From: Fibrobacter sp. UWR2
GTDB taxonomy: Bacteria > Fibrobacterota > Fibrobacteria > Fibrobacterales > Fibrobacteraceae
Length of the DNA: 64,000 bases
Assembly (NCBI RefSeq): GCF_002210285.1
Contig: NZ_MWQE01000008.1
Span: 97,653-161,652, forward strand
Reading direction: 5' to 3'
Part shown: one piece after another, positions 36,392 to 45,254 of the stretch
Layout: the number at the start of each line of letters is the position of its first letter
Numbering within the stretch: the first letter of the stretch is position 1
Made by a program: the position numbers and the translations under genes
Notes under the pieces: generated by a model
Told to the model about the DNA's origin: nothing
What the model saw: the letters and a program-made list of their open reading frames with translations, nothing else
Databases searched by the model: none

Positions 36392-37617
36392 TGTCCAATT
36401 ATAAACTTTGGCAACGTTACGGCATCGAGATGGAGTACATGATCGTGGATCGCGACTCCCTGAATGTACTCCCCCGCGCCGATGTCCCCCTCGGAAAAGA
36501 CGAAAAGGGCGAGCAGCTCTCGGACGTGGAACACGGCCCCATCGGTCTTTCGAACGAACTCGTGAGCCATGTGCTGGAATTCAAGTGCGCGGAGCCCGTT
36601 GAAAGCCTCCACCATCTGGGAAAGACTTTTCACAAGGAAATCCTGAAGGCGAACGAATCGCTCAAGAGCATCAACGCGATGCTCTTGCCCACGGCGGCAC
36701 ACCCCTTCATGGACCCCGCCGAAATGAAGCTCTGGCCCTACGACTGCCTCGACATCTACGAGACTTACGACCGCATTTTCAACTGCAAGGGGCACGGCTG
36801 GGCGAACCTGCAGTCTACCCATATAAACCTCTCCTTCAATGGCGACGAGGAATTCGGCAAACTGCACGCAGCCATCCGCGCATTGTTGCCGCTGATTCCC
36901 GCCGTGGCGGCCTCCAGCCCGTTTTTGGACAGCAAGTACTGCGGCTATCTGGACGGACGCATCGAGACATACCGCCACAACCAGGAGAAGATTCCGAGCA
37001 TTACCGGCAAGGTGATTCCCGAAGCGGTATTCACGTACAAGGATTACGAGGAACAGATTTTCAATCGCGTGAAGGCGGACATCGCGCCGTACGACCCGGA
37101 GCACCTGCTGAACCACTTTTTCTTGAATAGCCGCGGAGCAATCGCCCGCTTCGACCGAGGAGCCGTGGAAATCCGCCTGGTCGACATCCAGGAATGCCCC
37201 GACGCAGACATCGCGATTGCCGAATGGGAAGTCGCCGTGTTGAAGGGCCTTGTGGAAGGCGCATTCGCTAGTGAAGCCGAAATCCGCGCGCTCGATACCG
37301 ACGCGCTCGCAAAAATCCTGCTCAGCACCACGCATTCCGCCGAAAAGACGGTAATCAGCGACCGCGACTACCTAAAAATCTGGAATATTAACGCAAGCGA
37401 AATCACCGCCGGTGAACTTGTCCAGAAAATCACGGACAGGATAAAAGGCAAGATTTCCGCGCACTCCCAGGAACTGCTCGCCAGCATGTTCAAGCGCGGG
37501 ACCCTCGCCAGCGCCCTCGTGAAAAACGTCGGTGCAGACCCCGACCGGGACGATTTCGTGTATGAATACGGAAAATTGGCGAAATGTCTGGCAGAAAACA
37601 GGCTATACGGAATATAA
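36391..37617 (+). CDS. Glutamate-cysteine ligase family 2 (GCS2)-type amidoligase
   Basis: The start is ATG 36391, overlapping the stop of the ATP-grasp gene; an in-frame ATG 9 bases earlier is also possible. The 408-aa protein has the glutamine-synthetase-fold landmarks of GCS2: LWQRYGIEMEYMIVD (Glu ligands), HGWANLQSTHINLSF, SSPFLDSKYCGYLDGRIETY and FDRGAVEIRLVDIQECPDADI. Such enzymes link an amino acid to the gamma-carboxyl of glutamate using ATP. Whether it makes gamma-glutamylcysteine or another amide is undetermined; no glutathione synthetase is nearby, and the RLAN/ATP-grasp and NFGAH-like neighbours point to a different product. Confidence 0.88.
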   Translation: MSNYKLWQRYGIEMEYMIVDRDSLNVLPRADVPLGKDEKGEQLSDVEHGPIGLSNELVSHVLEFKCAEPVESLHHLGKTFHKEILKANESLKSINAMLLPTAAHPFMDPAEMKLWPYDCLDIYETYDRIFNCKGHGWANLQSTHINLSFNGDEEFGKLHAAIRALLPLIPAVAASSPFLDSKYCGYLDGRIETYRHNQEKIPSITGKVIPEAVFTYKDYEEQIFNRVKADIAPYDPEHLLNHFFLNSRGAIARFDRGAVEIRLVDIQECPDADIAIAEWEVAVLKGLVEGAFASEAEIRALDTDALAKILLSTTHSAEKTVISDRDYLKIWNINASEITAGELVQKITDRIKGKISAHSQELLASMFKRGTLASALVKNVGADPDRDDFVYEYGKLAKCLAENRLYGI

Positions 37618-37637
37618 AAGAATATATTTCAAAGTAT

Positions 37638-38900
37638 ATGGTCCAGACAACAAAGAAACTCTCGATTCTTGCGACATTCCTTTTCTGCGCGCTGGTTTTT
37701 GTTGCCTGCGGCGATTCCGGCTCGTCCTCAGTCCCGGACGAGGTCACAGACCCCATAATTACGCCGGAAGAACCACCACTTGACACTATCACTGAACCTG
37801 ATACCACCACAAGTGATTCCGTAGAAACCTATCCCACCATATTTGATAGTTCCGGACTCCACACATACATTCTGGAAAACGGGGTGTCGTCCGGTAACCT
37901 GTATATTTTCTATCCGGCCGATTCCTTCCTGACCAAATTTGAGATAGGAGACATCGTGACGGTTGCAATTGTCGGCTACGACACCCTTGAAATGCCCGTA
38001 GTCGAAAAAAACAGCGACGTTCCCATCGCCCACTTCTTGTTCTCGGCAGTCGCAGGCTCCAATTTCGTAAGCTTGAGCATCCATAACGGTTCCTTCTCCG
38101 ATGTCATCGGAATAACCGCCCAGAATGCGCCCATAGAAGTCAACATTTCCTTGAAAGAAAAGGGCGGATTCCTATTCGGGCTCGAAATGCGCTACGTCCA
38201 GTACCTGGACGTCTATCCGGAAAGATATCCGGAACTTTCTGCCGAGGAATACGCGAACTTCAGGGAAATCCGCACCACGGGCATGGGAGAAAAGAAACTC
38301 TACCGTTCTTCGAGCCCGATTGACGACTGTCTAGGCCGCAACCTCTATGTCGATTCTCTCGCAAAAGAGGCGGGAGTCGCCACGTTTATCAACCTGACCG
38401 ATACGGAAGACTACGCAAGGACATACAAGGACTTTGACAGCTCCTATTACGCGACACAGAACGCAATCTACTTGTCGCTTCCTGTGGAGTTCTACTCCCG
38501 TACATTCAAGGACGGAATTGTCAAGGGATTCCGTTTCATGATTGAGCACGAAGGGCCTTATCTGGTGCATTGTATCTACGGCATGGACCGCACCGGCTTT
38601 ACTCTCGCCATCCTGGAAGCGCTGATGGGTGCAAAGACCGAAGAAATCCAGGCGGACTACGCAAAGACCTTCAGCAACTACTTCAATGTCGTCGACGGCC
38701 AACAAGTCACTCTGAACGAGCAACAGGTGGACTTTTTCAAGGCAGTCGTCACAAGGAACCTGCGGGCGGTCTATCGCGCCGACGGGATCGACATCGCCGA
38801 TGCCGACGATATCGACTGGGCTACGCCTACGGAACAATTCCTGGAAAAACAGGGCATGACCAAAGAGGAAATTTCTGCCTTGAAGGACAGGTTGAAATAA
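37638..38900 (+). CDS. Lipoprotein with tyrosine-phosphatase-like (CX5R) domain
   Basis: The start is put at ATG 37638 because MVQTTKKLSILATFLFCALV ends in the lipobox FVAC (Cys24); the frame is open from 37584, inside the GCS2 gene. After a Pro/Thr/Asp-rich spacer come a small beta domain (~60-190) and a phosphatase domain: LYRSSSPIDDCLGRN, VATFINLTDTEDY and the P-loop HCIYGMDRTG with Cys312. It resembles the Y_phosphatase3 group of protein-tyrosine/phosphoinositide phosphatases. The lipobox places it on the envelope, unlike the cytoplasmic neighbours. Its stop overlaps the next start (TAATG), so it is translated as part of the amidoligase cluster. Confidence 0.85.
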   Translation: MVQTTKKLSILATFLFCALVFVACGDSGSSSVPDEVTDPIITPEEPPLDTITEPDTTTSDSVETYPTIFDSSGLHTYILENGVSSGNLYIFYPADSFLTKFEIGDIVTVAIVGYDTLEMPVVEKNSDVPIAHFLFSAVAGSNFVSLSIHNGSFSDVIGITAQNAPIEVNISLKEKGGFLFGLEMRYVQYLDVYPERYPELSAEEYANFREIRTTGMGEKKLYRSSSPIDDCLGRNLYVDSLAKEAGVATFINLTDTEDYARTYKDFDSSYYATQNAIYLSLPVEFYSRTFKDGIVKGFRFMIEHEGPYLVHCIYGMDRTGFTLAILEALMGAKTEEIQADYAKTFSNYFNVVDGQQVTLNEQQVDFFKAVVTRNLRAVYRADGIDIADADDIDWATPTEQFLEKQGMTKEEISALKDRLK

Positions 38901-39562
38901 TGAAACTGATGCTCACCTGCGAGCACGCAAGCAATCGCCTACCGGCAGCATTCAAGAAGTTTGTACCGACGAATGTGCAAGGAACGCACCGCGCCTACGA
39001 TATCGGGGCACTGAAGGTTTTCCGCAAGCTGGTAAAATTCGCAAAGCCGGAGTTTAGCTGCGAAGGAAAGTTCTCGCGTCTGTTCGTAGACCTAAACCGC
39101 ACCATTACAAACAAGAGTGCATTCAGCGAATATTACGGGGAACTCGAAACCAGCGACAAGGCTGCCGCCGAGAAAGTGAAGACCGAGGCAACCGCCTACT
39201 GGAAGGAATACCGTGCGAACGTAGAAAGGTTCGTGACGCAGAACATCGGCAAAGGCTCCAAGGTCGCCGGCAATAAAGGCGCCACAATCGTCCACCTGGG
39301 CATACACAGCTTTACTCCCGTACTGAACGGCAAGCCCCGCAATACCGATATCGGAATCCTGTACGACCCCATGCGCCCGCAGGAACGCGCCTACGCGAAT
39401 GTCATCAAGGACGAAATCAAACGCCTTTACCCGCACATGAAGGTCCGTTTCAACTACCCGTACAAGGGAACCTCCGACGGGCTCACCACATCGTTGCGCA
39501 AAAAGTTCGGCCCGCGGTATGTGGGGATTGAAATCGAGATAAACCAGAAATTCTTTATCTAA
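38900..39562 (+). CDS. N-formylglutamate amidohydrolase-like protein
   Basis: The ATG at 38900 overlaps the upstream stop. The 220-aa protein shows the family pattern: LTCEHASNRLPAAF, RAYDIGALKVFRKL, SRLFVDLNRT, IVHLGIHSFTPVL and, near the end, GIEIEINQKFF. Characterised members hydrolyse N-formylglutamate to formate and glutamate in histidine degradation, using a metal. No histidine-utilisation genes are near, so another N-acyl or gamma-glutamyl amide is the more likely substrate. Related proteins occur in gene neighbourhoods with RLAN/ATP-grasp and GCS2 amidoligases, which fits this locus. Last gene of the cluster; polA starts 48 bases later. Confidence 0.88.
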   Translation: MKLMLTCEHASNRLPAAFKKFVPTNVQGTHRAYDIGALKVFRKLVKFAKPEFSCEGKFSRLFVDLNRTITNKSAFSEYYGELETSDKAAAEKVKTEATAYWKEYRANVERFVTQNIGKGSKVAGNKGATIVHLGIHSFTPVLNGKPRNTDIGILYDPMRPQERAYANVIKDEIKRLYPHMKVRFNYPYKGTSDGLTTSLRKKFGPRYVGIEIEINQKFFI

Positions 39563-39610
39563 CGGGCAACGCGCATCGCCCCAAACAGGCATTTTTTCTA
39601 CATTCAAAAC

Positions 39611-42445
39611 ATGCCTGAAAAGACCTTATTATTGCTCGATTCCTACGCGCTCGCGTTCCGAATGTTCTACGCCTATTCGCAGAACCCGCTCAAGAACAGC
39701 CAGGGCGAAGACGTGTCGATGATGCACGGCTACTGGGGTGCGGTGCTCCGCATATTGGCAAAGCACAATCCTACGCACTTTGCGATTGCCCGCGACGTTG
39801 CGCACACGAAGACCTTCAGGCACGAACTTTACCCAGACTACAAGGCGAATCGCGGGCCCATGCCCGAAGAGATGGCGGCGCAGATGCCGCTGCTGGGCGA
39901 AAGCCTCGAGGCAAGCGGAATCCCGCTGCTTTCGGAACCGGGCTACGAAGCGGACGACGTGATGGCGAGTACCGCCACTGCGGCCATCGAAGCAGGCTTC
40001 GACCATGTGGTGATTCTCAGTAAAGACAAGGACATGTCGCAAATCGTGACGGACAAGATTCACCTTTTCCACCTGACAAAGGGCGCCGACGGAATTGATT
40101 TCGGCCCCGAGCAGGTATTGGAAAAGTACGGGCTCCCGCCGGAAAAGATTCGTGACTACCTCGCGCTTATGGGTGACGCGAGCGACAACGTTCCCGGCGT
40201 ACCGAAGGTGGGCCCGAAGACGGCCATCCAGTTGCTGAACGACTACGGCGACATGGACAATCTGTACGCGAACCTTGACAAGATTACCAAGAAGGGATTG
40301 CACGACAATCTCGCGAACAACCGCGAGAAGGCTTTCCTGAGCCGCGAACTCGTGACGCTCCAGACAAAGCGAGCTTTCAACGGGAACCTAGAGGCCCTCG
40401 AATACAACGGTCTGCACGTGGATACGCTCGCGCAGATGTTCAAGGACCACGAAATCAACAGCCTGTTGCGCCTGCTGGAAAAAGTCCCGAGCAAGGCGGG
40501 ATTCGTGCGCGAAGGCGAAGGCGCGGAAGGCGCCATCGAAAACGGAGACGGCGTAATTGTTGCCGCAAGCTTCCCCGCAGAAGACTTGCCCACGTATGTT
40601 TGCGTCGATACCGAAGAAGTTTTCGAGCAAATGAAGGCTGAATTCGCAGCCGCAAGCACCGTGGGCATAGACACCGAAACGGACGGTCTCGACCCGATGC
40701 AATGCAACATCGTGGGCCTCTGCCTTTCGGCAGACCCTGCGAAGGGCTACTACATCCCGCTTGCTCATACTGACGAAATCGGGTTCTCGCTCCCCGCTAC
40801 AAAGGGCGGCAACTACGACTTCAACAAGGTCGCCAGTTGGTTCAAGGAATTCATTGCAGATGCTACCCCGATGGAAGCCACCGGGAAACCGCGCGAACTA
40901 GTATTCCACAATGCGAAATTCGATTTACACGTTCTCGCACGCACCTTCAAGATTCCGCAATCCGTTATCGACAGCGCAAACATCATCGACACGCTGATTG
41001 CCGCCTGGATGCTTTCGCCGGGGCAATCCGGCCTCGGGCTCGATAACCAGGTGATGCAACGATTGCAGCACGAGATGATTCCCATTGAGAACCTGATTGG
41101 ACGTGGCAAGAACCAGATTACGTTCAACCGCACGCCCATCAAGGACGCCACCGAATACGGCGCCGAAGATGCAGTCTATACGCTGCGCCTTTGGAAGCCT
41201 CTCAAGCAGGAACTCGAAAAGCTCGACTACGTGAAATATTTCTTTGAGCAGGAAATGCCGCTACTGAAGGTACTGTACCAGATGGAAACGGTCGGCGTCG
41301 CGATTGACGTTCCGGCCCTCAAGACGCTGGAGCAGGAACTTGCCCGCCGCATCGAGAATCTAGAAAAGGAAATTTGCGACATGGCGGGCGTCGAGTTCAA
41401 CATCGGAAGTCCAAAGCAGCTGGGCGATGTGCTTTTCGATACGCTTGGCCTCCCCGAAATCAAGAAGCGCAGTACCGACGCCGTCGTGCTCGAAGAACTG
41501 AGTTTCAAGGCGCCACACCCGATTGTTTTCGCCGTCATCGAATACCGTGAACTCAAGAAGATGCAGAGCACCTACATCTCGGTGCTCCCGACGCTCATCA
41601 ATCCGGACACGCGCCGCATCCACACGAGCTTTATCCAATGGGGTACTGCGACGGGCCGCCTTTCGAGCCGCGATCCGAACCTGCAGAACATTCCCGTGCG
41701 TAGCGACTTGGGCAAAAAAATTCGCGCAGCATTCATCCCGCAGAGTAAGGACAACGTAATTCTTGCGGTGGACTACTCGCAGATTGAACTCAGAATGCTT
41801 GCGCACCTGAGTGGCGATGCAGCGCTCATCGAAAGCTACAAGGAAGGTATCGACATTCACGCCCGCACCGCCGCCGCGATTTACGGGGTGGATCTCGACG
41901 CCGTCACGAGCGACATGCGCCGTGATGCAAAGGTGGTGAATTTCGGCGTACTTTACGGGATGACGGCTTTCCGCCTCGCCCGTGACCTGAAAATCCCGAT
42001 GTCGCAGGCAAGGGACTTCATCGACGGTTACTTCGGGATGTACCAGGGTGTACAGCAGTTTATTGAAGATACCAAGGCGGCCGCCCACCGCGACGGCTAC
42101 GTGGAAACCCTGTCGGGCCGCCGCCGCTACATCGCTGGCATCGACAGCAGTGACCGCATGGAATCGCAAATGGCCGAACGCATGGCTGTGAACACGCCGG
42201 TGCAGGGTTCCGCCGCCGACCTCATCAAGATTGCGATGATTCGCATCCAGAAGCGCATCAACGACGAAAAGCTCCCGCTCAAGATGATGCTGCAGGTGCA
42301 CGACGAACTCGTGTTCGAATGCCCCCGCGACCAGGTGGATGCGATGGCCCAGATGGTGAAATCCGAGATGGAAGGCGCCATGGAATTGAAGGTCCCGCTC
42401 ATCGCCAGCGTCGGCTTCGGCGAAAACTGGCTCGAAGCGCATTAA
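39611..42445 (+). CDS. polA: DNA polymerase I
   Basis: The 944-aa protein contains all three PolA domains. The 5' nuclease (1-300) has LLLLDSYALAFRMFYAY and YEADDVMAS; the 3'-5' proofreading exonuclease (~340-540) retains GIDTETDGLDP, FHNAKFDLHVLA and the YGAEDAV Asp, so proofreading looks intact. The polymerase has TGRLSSRDPNLQNIPVR, VDYSQIELRMLAHLSGD (motif A), RRDAKVVNFGVLYGM (motif B) and MLQVHDELVFECP (motif C). It removes RNA primers and fills gaps. It has its own short upstream region after the amidoligase cluster. Confidence 0.97.
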   Translation: MPEKTLLLLDSYALAFRMFYAYSQNPLKNSQGEDVSMMHGYWGAVLRILAKHNPTHFAIARDVAHTKTFRHELYPDYKANRGPMPEEMAAQMPLLGESLEASGIPLLSEPGYEADDVMASTATAAIEAGFDHVVILSKDKDMSQIVTDKIHLFHLTKGADGIDFGPEQVLEKYGLPPEKIRDYLALMGDASDNVPGVPKVGPKTAIQLLNDYGDMDNLYANLDKITKKGLHDNLANNREKAFLSRELVTLQTKRAFNGNLEALEYNGLHVDTLAQMFKDHEINSLLRLLEKVPSKAGFVREGEGAEGAIENGDGVIVAASFPAEDLPTYVCVDTEEVFEQMKAEFAAASTVGIDTETDGLDPMQCNIVGLCLSADPAKGYYIPLAHTDEIGFSLPATKGGNYDFNKVASWFKEFIADATPMEATGKPRELVFHNAKFDLHVLARTFKIPQSVIDSANIIDTLIAAWMLSPGQSGLGLDNQVMQRLQHEMIPIENLIGRGKNQITFNRTPIKDATEYGAEDAVYTLRLWKPLKQELEKLDYVKYFFEQEMPLLKVLYQMETVGVAIDVPALKTLEQELARRIENLEKEICDMAGVEFNIGSPKQLGDVLFDTLGLPEIKKRSTDAVVLEELSFKAPHPIVFAVIEYRELKKMQSTYISVLPTLINPDTRRIHTSFIQWGTATGRLSSRDPNLQNIPVRSDLGKKIRAAFIPQSKDNVILAVDYSQIELRMLAHLSGDAALIESYKEGIDIHARTAAAIYGVDLDAVTSDMRRDAKVVNFGVLYGMTAFRLARDLKIPMSQARDFIDGYFGMYQGVQQFIEDTKAAAHRDGYVETLSGRRRYIAGIDSSDRMESQMAERMAVNTPVQGSAADLIKIAMIRIQKRINDEKLPLKMMLQVHDELVFECPRDQVDAMAQMVKSEMEGAMELKVPLIASVGFGENWLEAH

Positions 42446-42589
42446 GCGACCGCCCCACGGGGGTGTTGTAACCTGTTCAATGGTATTTTGCGGGCGACAC
42501 ATGTCGCACGGTCTTTCCGCCATTTTTCGATATAAATTATAAGATGTTGAATGGGGTCCCGAACCGGGATGTAAAAAAAGGACCTAAAA
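42446..42589 (+). promoter_or_regulatory. Upstream region of the GH5 endoglucanase gene
   Basis: The stretch contains a small CCCC-ACG-GGGG hairpin after polA without a T run, an AT-rich TATAAATTATAA block (42532-42543) that could serve as a -10 region, and a TCCCG-AAC-CGGGA hairpin (42558-42570) just before the ribosome site AAAGGA. Confidence 0.35.
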
Positions 42590-44137
42590 ATGAACCATTT
42601 TCTCAAAAAAATTGCCATTGCAGGCGCCCTCACGGCAGTAGCAGCCTCGGCAGCCAACCTCCCCACCGCCAAGGAAGTCCAAGCCAAGATGGGCATGGGG
42701 TTCAACATCGGCAACTCCATGGAAGTGCCGAATAACCCGACAGCCTGGGGCAACCCCTTCCCCACGCAGGCCCTGCTCGACTCCGTGAAGGCGGCAGGCT
42801 TCAACACGGTGCGCATTCCCTGCGCATGGGATAGCCACACGAGCGGCGGCAAGGTCACCGAAACCTGGCTCGATTCCGTGAAGACTGTCGTCGACTACGC
42901 AATGCGTGCAGGCCTCTACACGATTTTGAACATCCACCACGAAGGTGAAGGCGGCTGGTTCCAGACAAACATCGGCACGAGCGTCAACTCGACTGTCGAC
43001 AACAAGATGAAGACGTACTGGACGCAGATTGCGAACAAGTTCAAAAACTACAACGAGCGCCTGATTTTTGCGGGTGCGAACGAACCCGGCCCCAATGTGA
43101 ACACCTGGACAGCACAGCACGTGAGCACGCTGATGCACTACTACCAGACGTTTATCGACGCAGTACGCGCCACGGGCGGCAACAACGCCACCCGTACCCT
43201 GATTATCCAAGGCCTCAATACCGACATCGACAAGTCTGTCGCGAGCGCCCCGGTGAGCACATTCCCCACCGACAAGGTCAGCGGCTACCTGATGTTCGAA
43301 GTGCATTACTACGACCCGTACCAGTACACGCTCATGACTAGCCAGCAGGACTGGGGCGCGAGCGAGCCCATTATGCCGCAGTACTACTACGGTAATTACC
43401 AGAAGGCAAGCGAGCCCAAGCGCAATGCGGGCTACAATGCGTGGGCAGGCTCCATCGATTCCAAACTTGCAAGCATCACCCATCCGCAGGAACAGTTCGC
43501 CAAGATGAAGACAAACTACGTGGACAAGGGCTACCCGGTCATTGTCGGCGAATTCGGCGCGAACGTGCGCTCACCGGAACTGAGCGGCAACGACCTGAAT
43601 CTACACAAGCAGGGCCGCGTGCAGTGGCACAAGGACGTAGTATCTGCCGCCAAGCAATACGGCCTCACGCCAATTCTCTGGGACATGGGCAACGAGAGCA
43701 ACACCAACTACGACAACATGGCCTACATCCGCCGTCAGTCTTCGCCGGTGGGCAAGGTTCTCGAAACGGACGTCATCAACGCCATGCGCAGCGTGTATAA
43801 CCTCGGCAACTACAACAACACGGGCGTTACCCACGTAGAGGATTTTATCACGGGCGGCAGCGAACCCACATCGAGTTCCAGCAGCGCCACCATACAGCCG
43901 GAATCTTCATCTTCCACGACGGCACTGAACATGGTCGCTGGCACACATGTTGAATTCTACCGCGAAGGCAACACACTCTACGGCACCGGCAAGATTATGC
44001 TTTTCGACATGAACGGCAACCTGGTGCGCGCTTCGGGCAACACCGCCGGCAAGTCTACCTTGCAACTGCAGGGAATCAAGCAGGGACTCTACATCGCAAA
44101 GTGCGGCAATAAGTCCCTGAAGTTCATAGCAAAGTAA
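42590..44137 (+). CDS. Secreted GH5 endoglucanase with C-terminal sorting-like domain
   Basis: A signal peptide (MNHFLKKIAIAGALTAVAAS, cleavage near ASA-AN) precedes a GH5 (beta/alpha)8 domain (~25-410). Key motifs are GFNIGNSMEVP, FNTVRIPCAWDSH, NIHHEGEGGW, the acid/base Glu in FAGANEPGP and the nucleophile Glu in PVIVGEFGAN. It hydrolyses beta-1,4-glucan chains. A short Ser-rich linker (PTSSSSSATIQPESSSST) leads to ~65 C-terminal residues (IMLFDMNGNLVRAS ... LQLQGIKQGLYIAKCGNKSL) that resemble a type IX-like sorting or anchoring domain and the end of the pectate lyase at 30774. A terminator follows, so it is monocistronic. Confidence 0.94.
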   Translation: MNHFLKKIAIAGALTAVAASAANLPTAKEVQAKMGMGFNIGNSMEVPNNPTAWGNPFPTQALLDSVKAAGFNTVRIPCAWDSHTSGGKVTETWLDSVKTVVDYAMRAGLYTILNIHHEGEGGWFQTNIGTSVNSTVDNKMKTYWTQIANKFKNYNERLIFAGANEPGPNVNTWTAQHVSTLMHYYQTFIDAVRATGGNNATRTLIIQGLNTDIDKSVASAPVSTFPTDKVSGYLMFEVHYYDPYQYTLMTSQQDWGASEPIMPQYYYGNYQKASEPKRNAGYNAWAGSIDSKLASITHPQEQFAKMKTNYVDKGYPVIVGEFGANVRSPELSGNDLNLHKQGRVQWHKDVVSAAKQYGLTPILWDMGNESNTNYDNMAYIRRQSSPVGKVLETDVINAMRSVYNLGNYNNTGVTHVEDFITGGSEPTSSSSSATIQPESSSSTTALNMVAGTHVEFYREGNTLYGTGKIMLFDMNGNLVRASGNTAGKSTLQLQGIKQGLYIAKCGNKSLKFIAK

Positions 44138-44157
44138 CCACAAGAACCCAATCAAAA

Positions 44158-44188
44158 AATCCCCCGGCTCAACAGCCGAGGGATTTTT
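44158..44188 (+). terminator. Terminator after the GH5 gene
   Basis: AATCCCCCGGCT / AGCCGAGGGATT form a 12-bp stem with one mismatch around loop CAAC, followed by T5. A-rich sequence on the left may let it also serve the convergent ilvE transcript. Confidence 0.85.
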
Positions 44189-44195
44189 CACATTC

Positions 44196-44217
44196 GTCAT
44201 CCCCGCGCAGGCGGGGA
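44196..44217. repeat. REP-like palindrome, GTCATYCCCG family, copy 3
   Basis: GTCATCCCCGC followed by GCAG and GCGGGGA: a 7-bp perfect stem (44200-44206 with 44211-44217). It sits between the convergent GH5 and ilvE genes and shares the GTCATYCCCG core with copies at 26326 and 34848. Confidence 0.55.
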
Positions 44218-44222
44218 GCTAA

Positions 44223-45254
44223 TTACACATCGACCACTTCAGTCCAGCCGAACGGGTCTTCGGCTTCGCCGAACTGGATAGCAGTGTACTTCGTGAAGAG
44301 TTCCGTGCAAACCGGGCCCGGATTCTTACCGTCACCGTAGGTGAATTCCTTGCCGGCAACCGGATCCACAATCTTCTTGATCGGGGTGATCACGGCAGCG
44401 GTACCGCATTCGGCGGTTTCGGAGAATTCAGCGAGTTCTTCGAACGGGACCTGGCGGCGTTCCACGGTGTAGCCGAGGTATTCAGCAAGCTGCTGCAGGC
44501 TCTTGTTCGTAATCGACGGCAGGATGGATTCGGACTTCGGGGTCACGTAGGTCTTGCCCTTGATGCCGAAGAAGTTTGCCGGACCGCATTCGTCGATGTA
44601 CTTCTTTTCCTTCGCGTCCAGATAAATCGTGCTGGAGTAGCCGAGTTTCTTGGCCTCTGCGAGGGAAAGCAAGCTGGCAGCGTAGTTACCGCCGACCTTC
44701 ACCGTACCCGTACCCTGCGGAGCGGCGCGGTCGAAGTTGCGGCTAATCATCATATCCACGGGCTTGAAACCGTCCTTGAAGTACGGACCCACCGGAGTCA
44801 CGAACATCAACAGCAGGTATTCGTCGGAGGGCTTCACGCCGACTTCCGGGCTCGTACCGATGAGGAGCGGGCGGATGTAGAGCGTTGCACCGTGACCGTA
44901 CGGCGGAATAAAGCGGGCGTTCGCCTTCACCACAGTGTGGACCATTTCGCGGAACAGCTCGACGGGCGGAACAGCCATGAGCACGCGGTTCGCGGTGTTC
45001 TGCATGCGCTTGGCATTCTCGTCGACGCGGAAGATACGGACCTTGCCGTCCTTGCCCGTGTAAGCCTTGAGGCCTTCGAAACCTTCCTGGCCGTAGTGCA
45101 AGCAAGTAGCGGCCATGTGGATGCTGATGTCCTTGGAAGAAGAAAGTTCAACCTTGCCCCACTTGCCATCGCGGTAGTAGCAGCGGACATTGTAATCGGT
45201 ATCGTAATAACCGAAGGGGAGCGTCTTCCAATCGACAGTGTTCAAATCAAGCAT
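44223..45254 (-). CDS. ilvE: Branched-chain amino acid aminotransferase
   Basis: The 343-aa protein matches class IV (fold IV) PLP aminotransferases of the BCAT type: HYGQEGFEGLKAY, LYIRPLLIGTSPEVGV, the catalytic Lys in TVKVGGNYAASL, IDECGPANFFGI and TAECGTAAVITPI. It performs the last transamination of leucine, isoleucine and valine synthesis in the cytoplasm. Length is typical of the larger BCAT group. The start ATG has AGGTG upstream. It is divergent from the class I aminotransferase at 45510, with 255 bases between; that region contains no attenuator that I can recognise. Confidence 0.95.
   Translation of the reverse strand: MLDLNTVDWKTLPFGYYDTDYNVRCYYRDGKWGKVELSSSKDISIHMAATCLHYGQEGFEGLKAYTGKDGKVRIFRVDENAKRMQNTANRVLMAVPPVELFREMVHTVVKANARFIPPYGHGATLYIRPLLIGTSPEVGVKPSDEYLLLMFVTPVGPYFKDGFKPVDMMISRNFDRAAPQGTGTVKVGGNYAASLLSLAEAKKLGYSSTIYLDAKEKKYIDECGPANFFGIKGKTYVTPKSESILPSITNKSLQQLAEYLGYTVERRQVPFEELAEFSETAECGTAAVITPIKKIVDPVAGKEFTYGDGKNPGPVCTELFTKYTAIQFGEAEDPFGWTEVVDV

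Noticed and set aside
38900..39562. Histidine utilisation (HutG) enzyme
   Set aside because: No hutH, hutU or hutI gene lies nearby and the gene is coupled to a phosphatase-like lipoprotein, so the family name is used without the pathway.
26326..44217. GTCATYCCCG repeats as remnants of a CRISPR array
   Set aside because: The copies are single, far apart, differ in loop length and lack regular spacers or cas genes.
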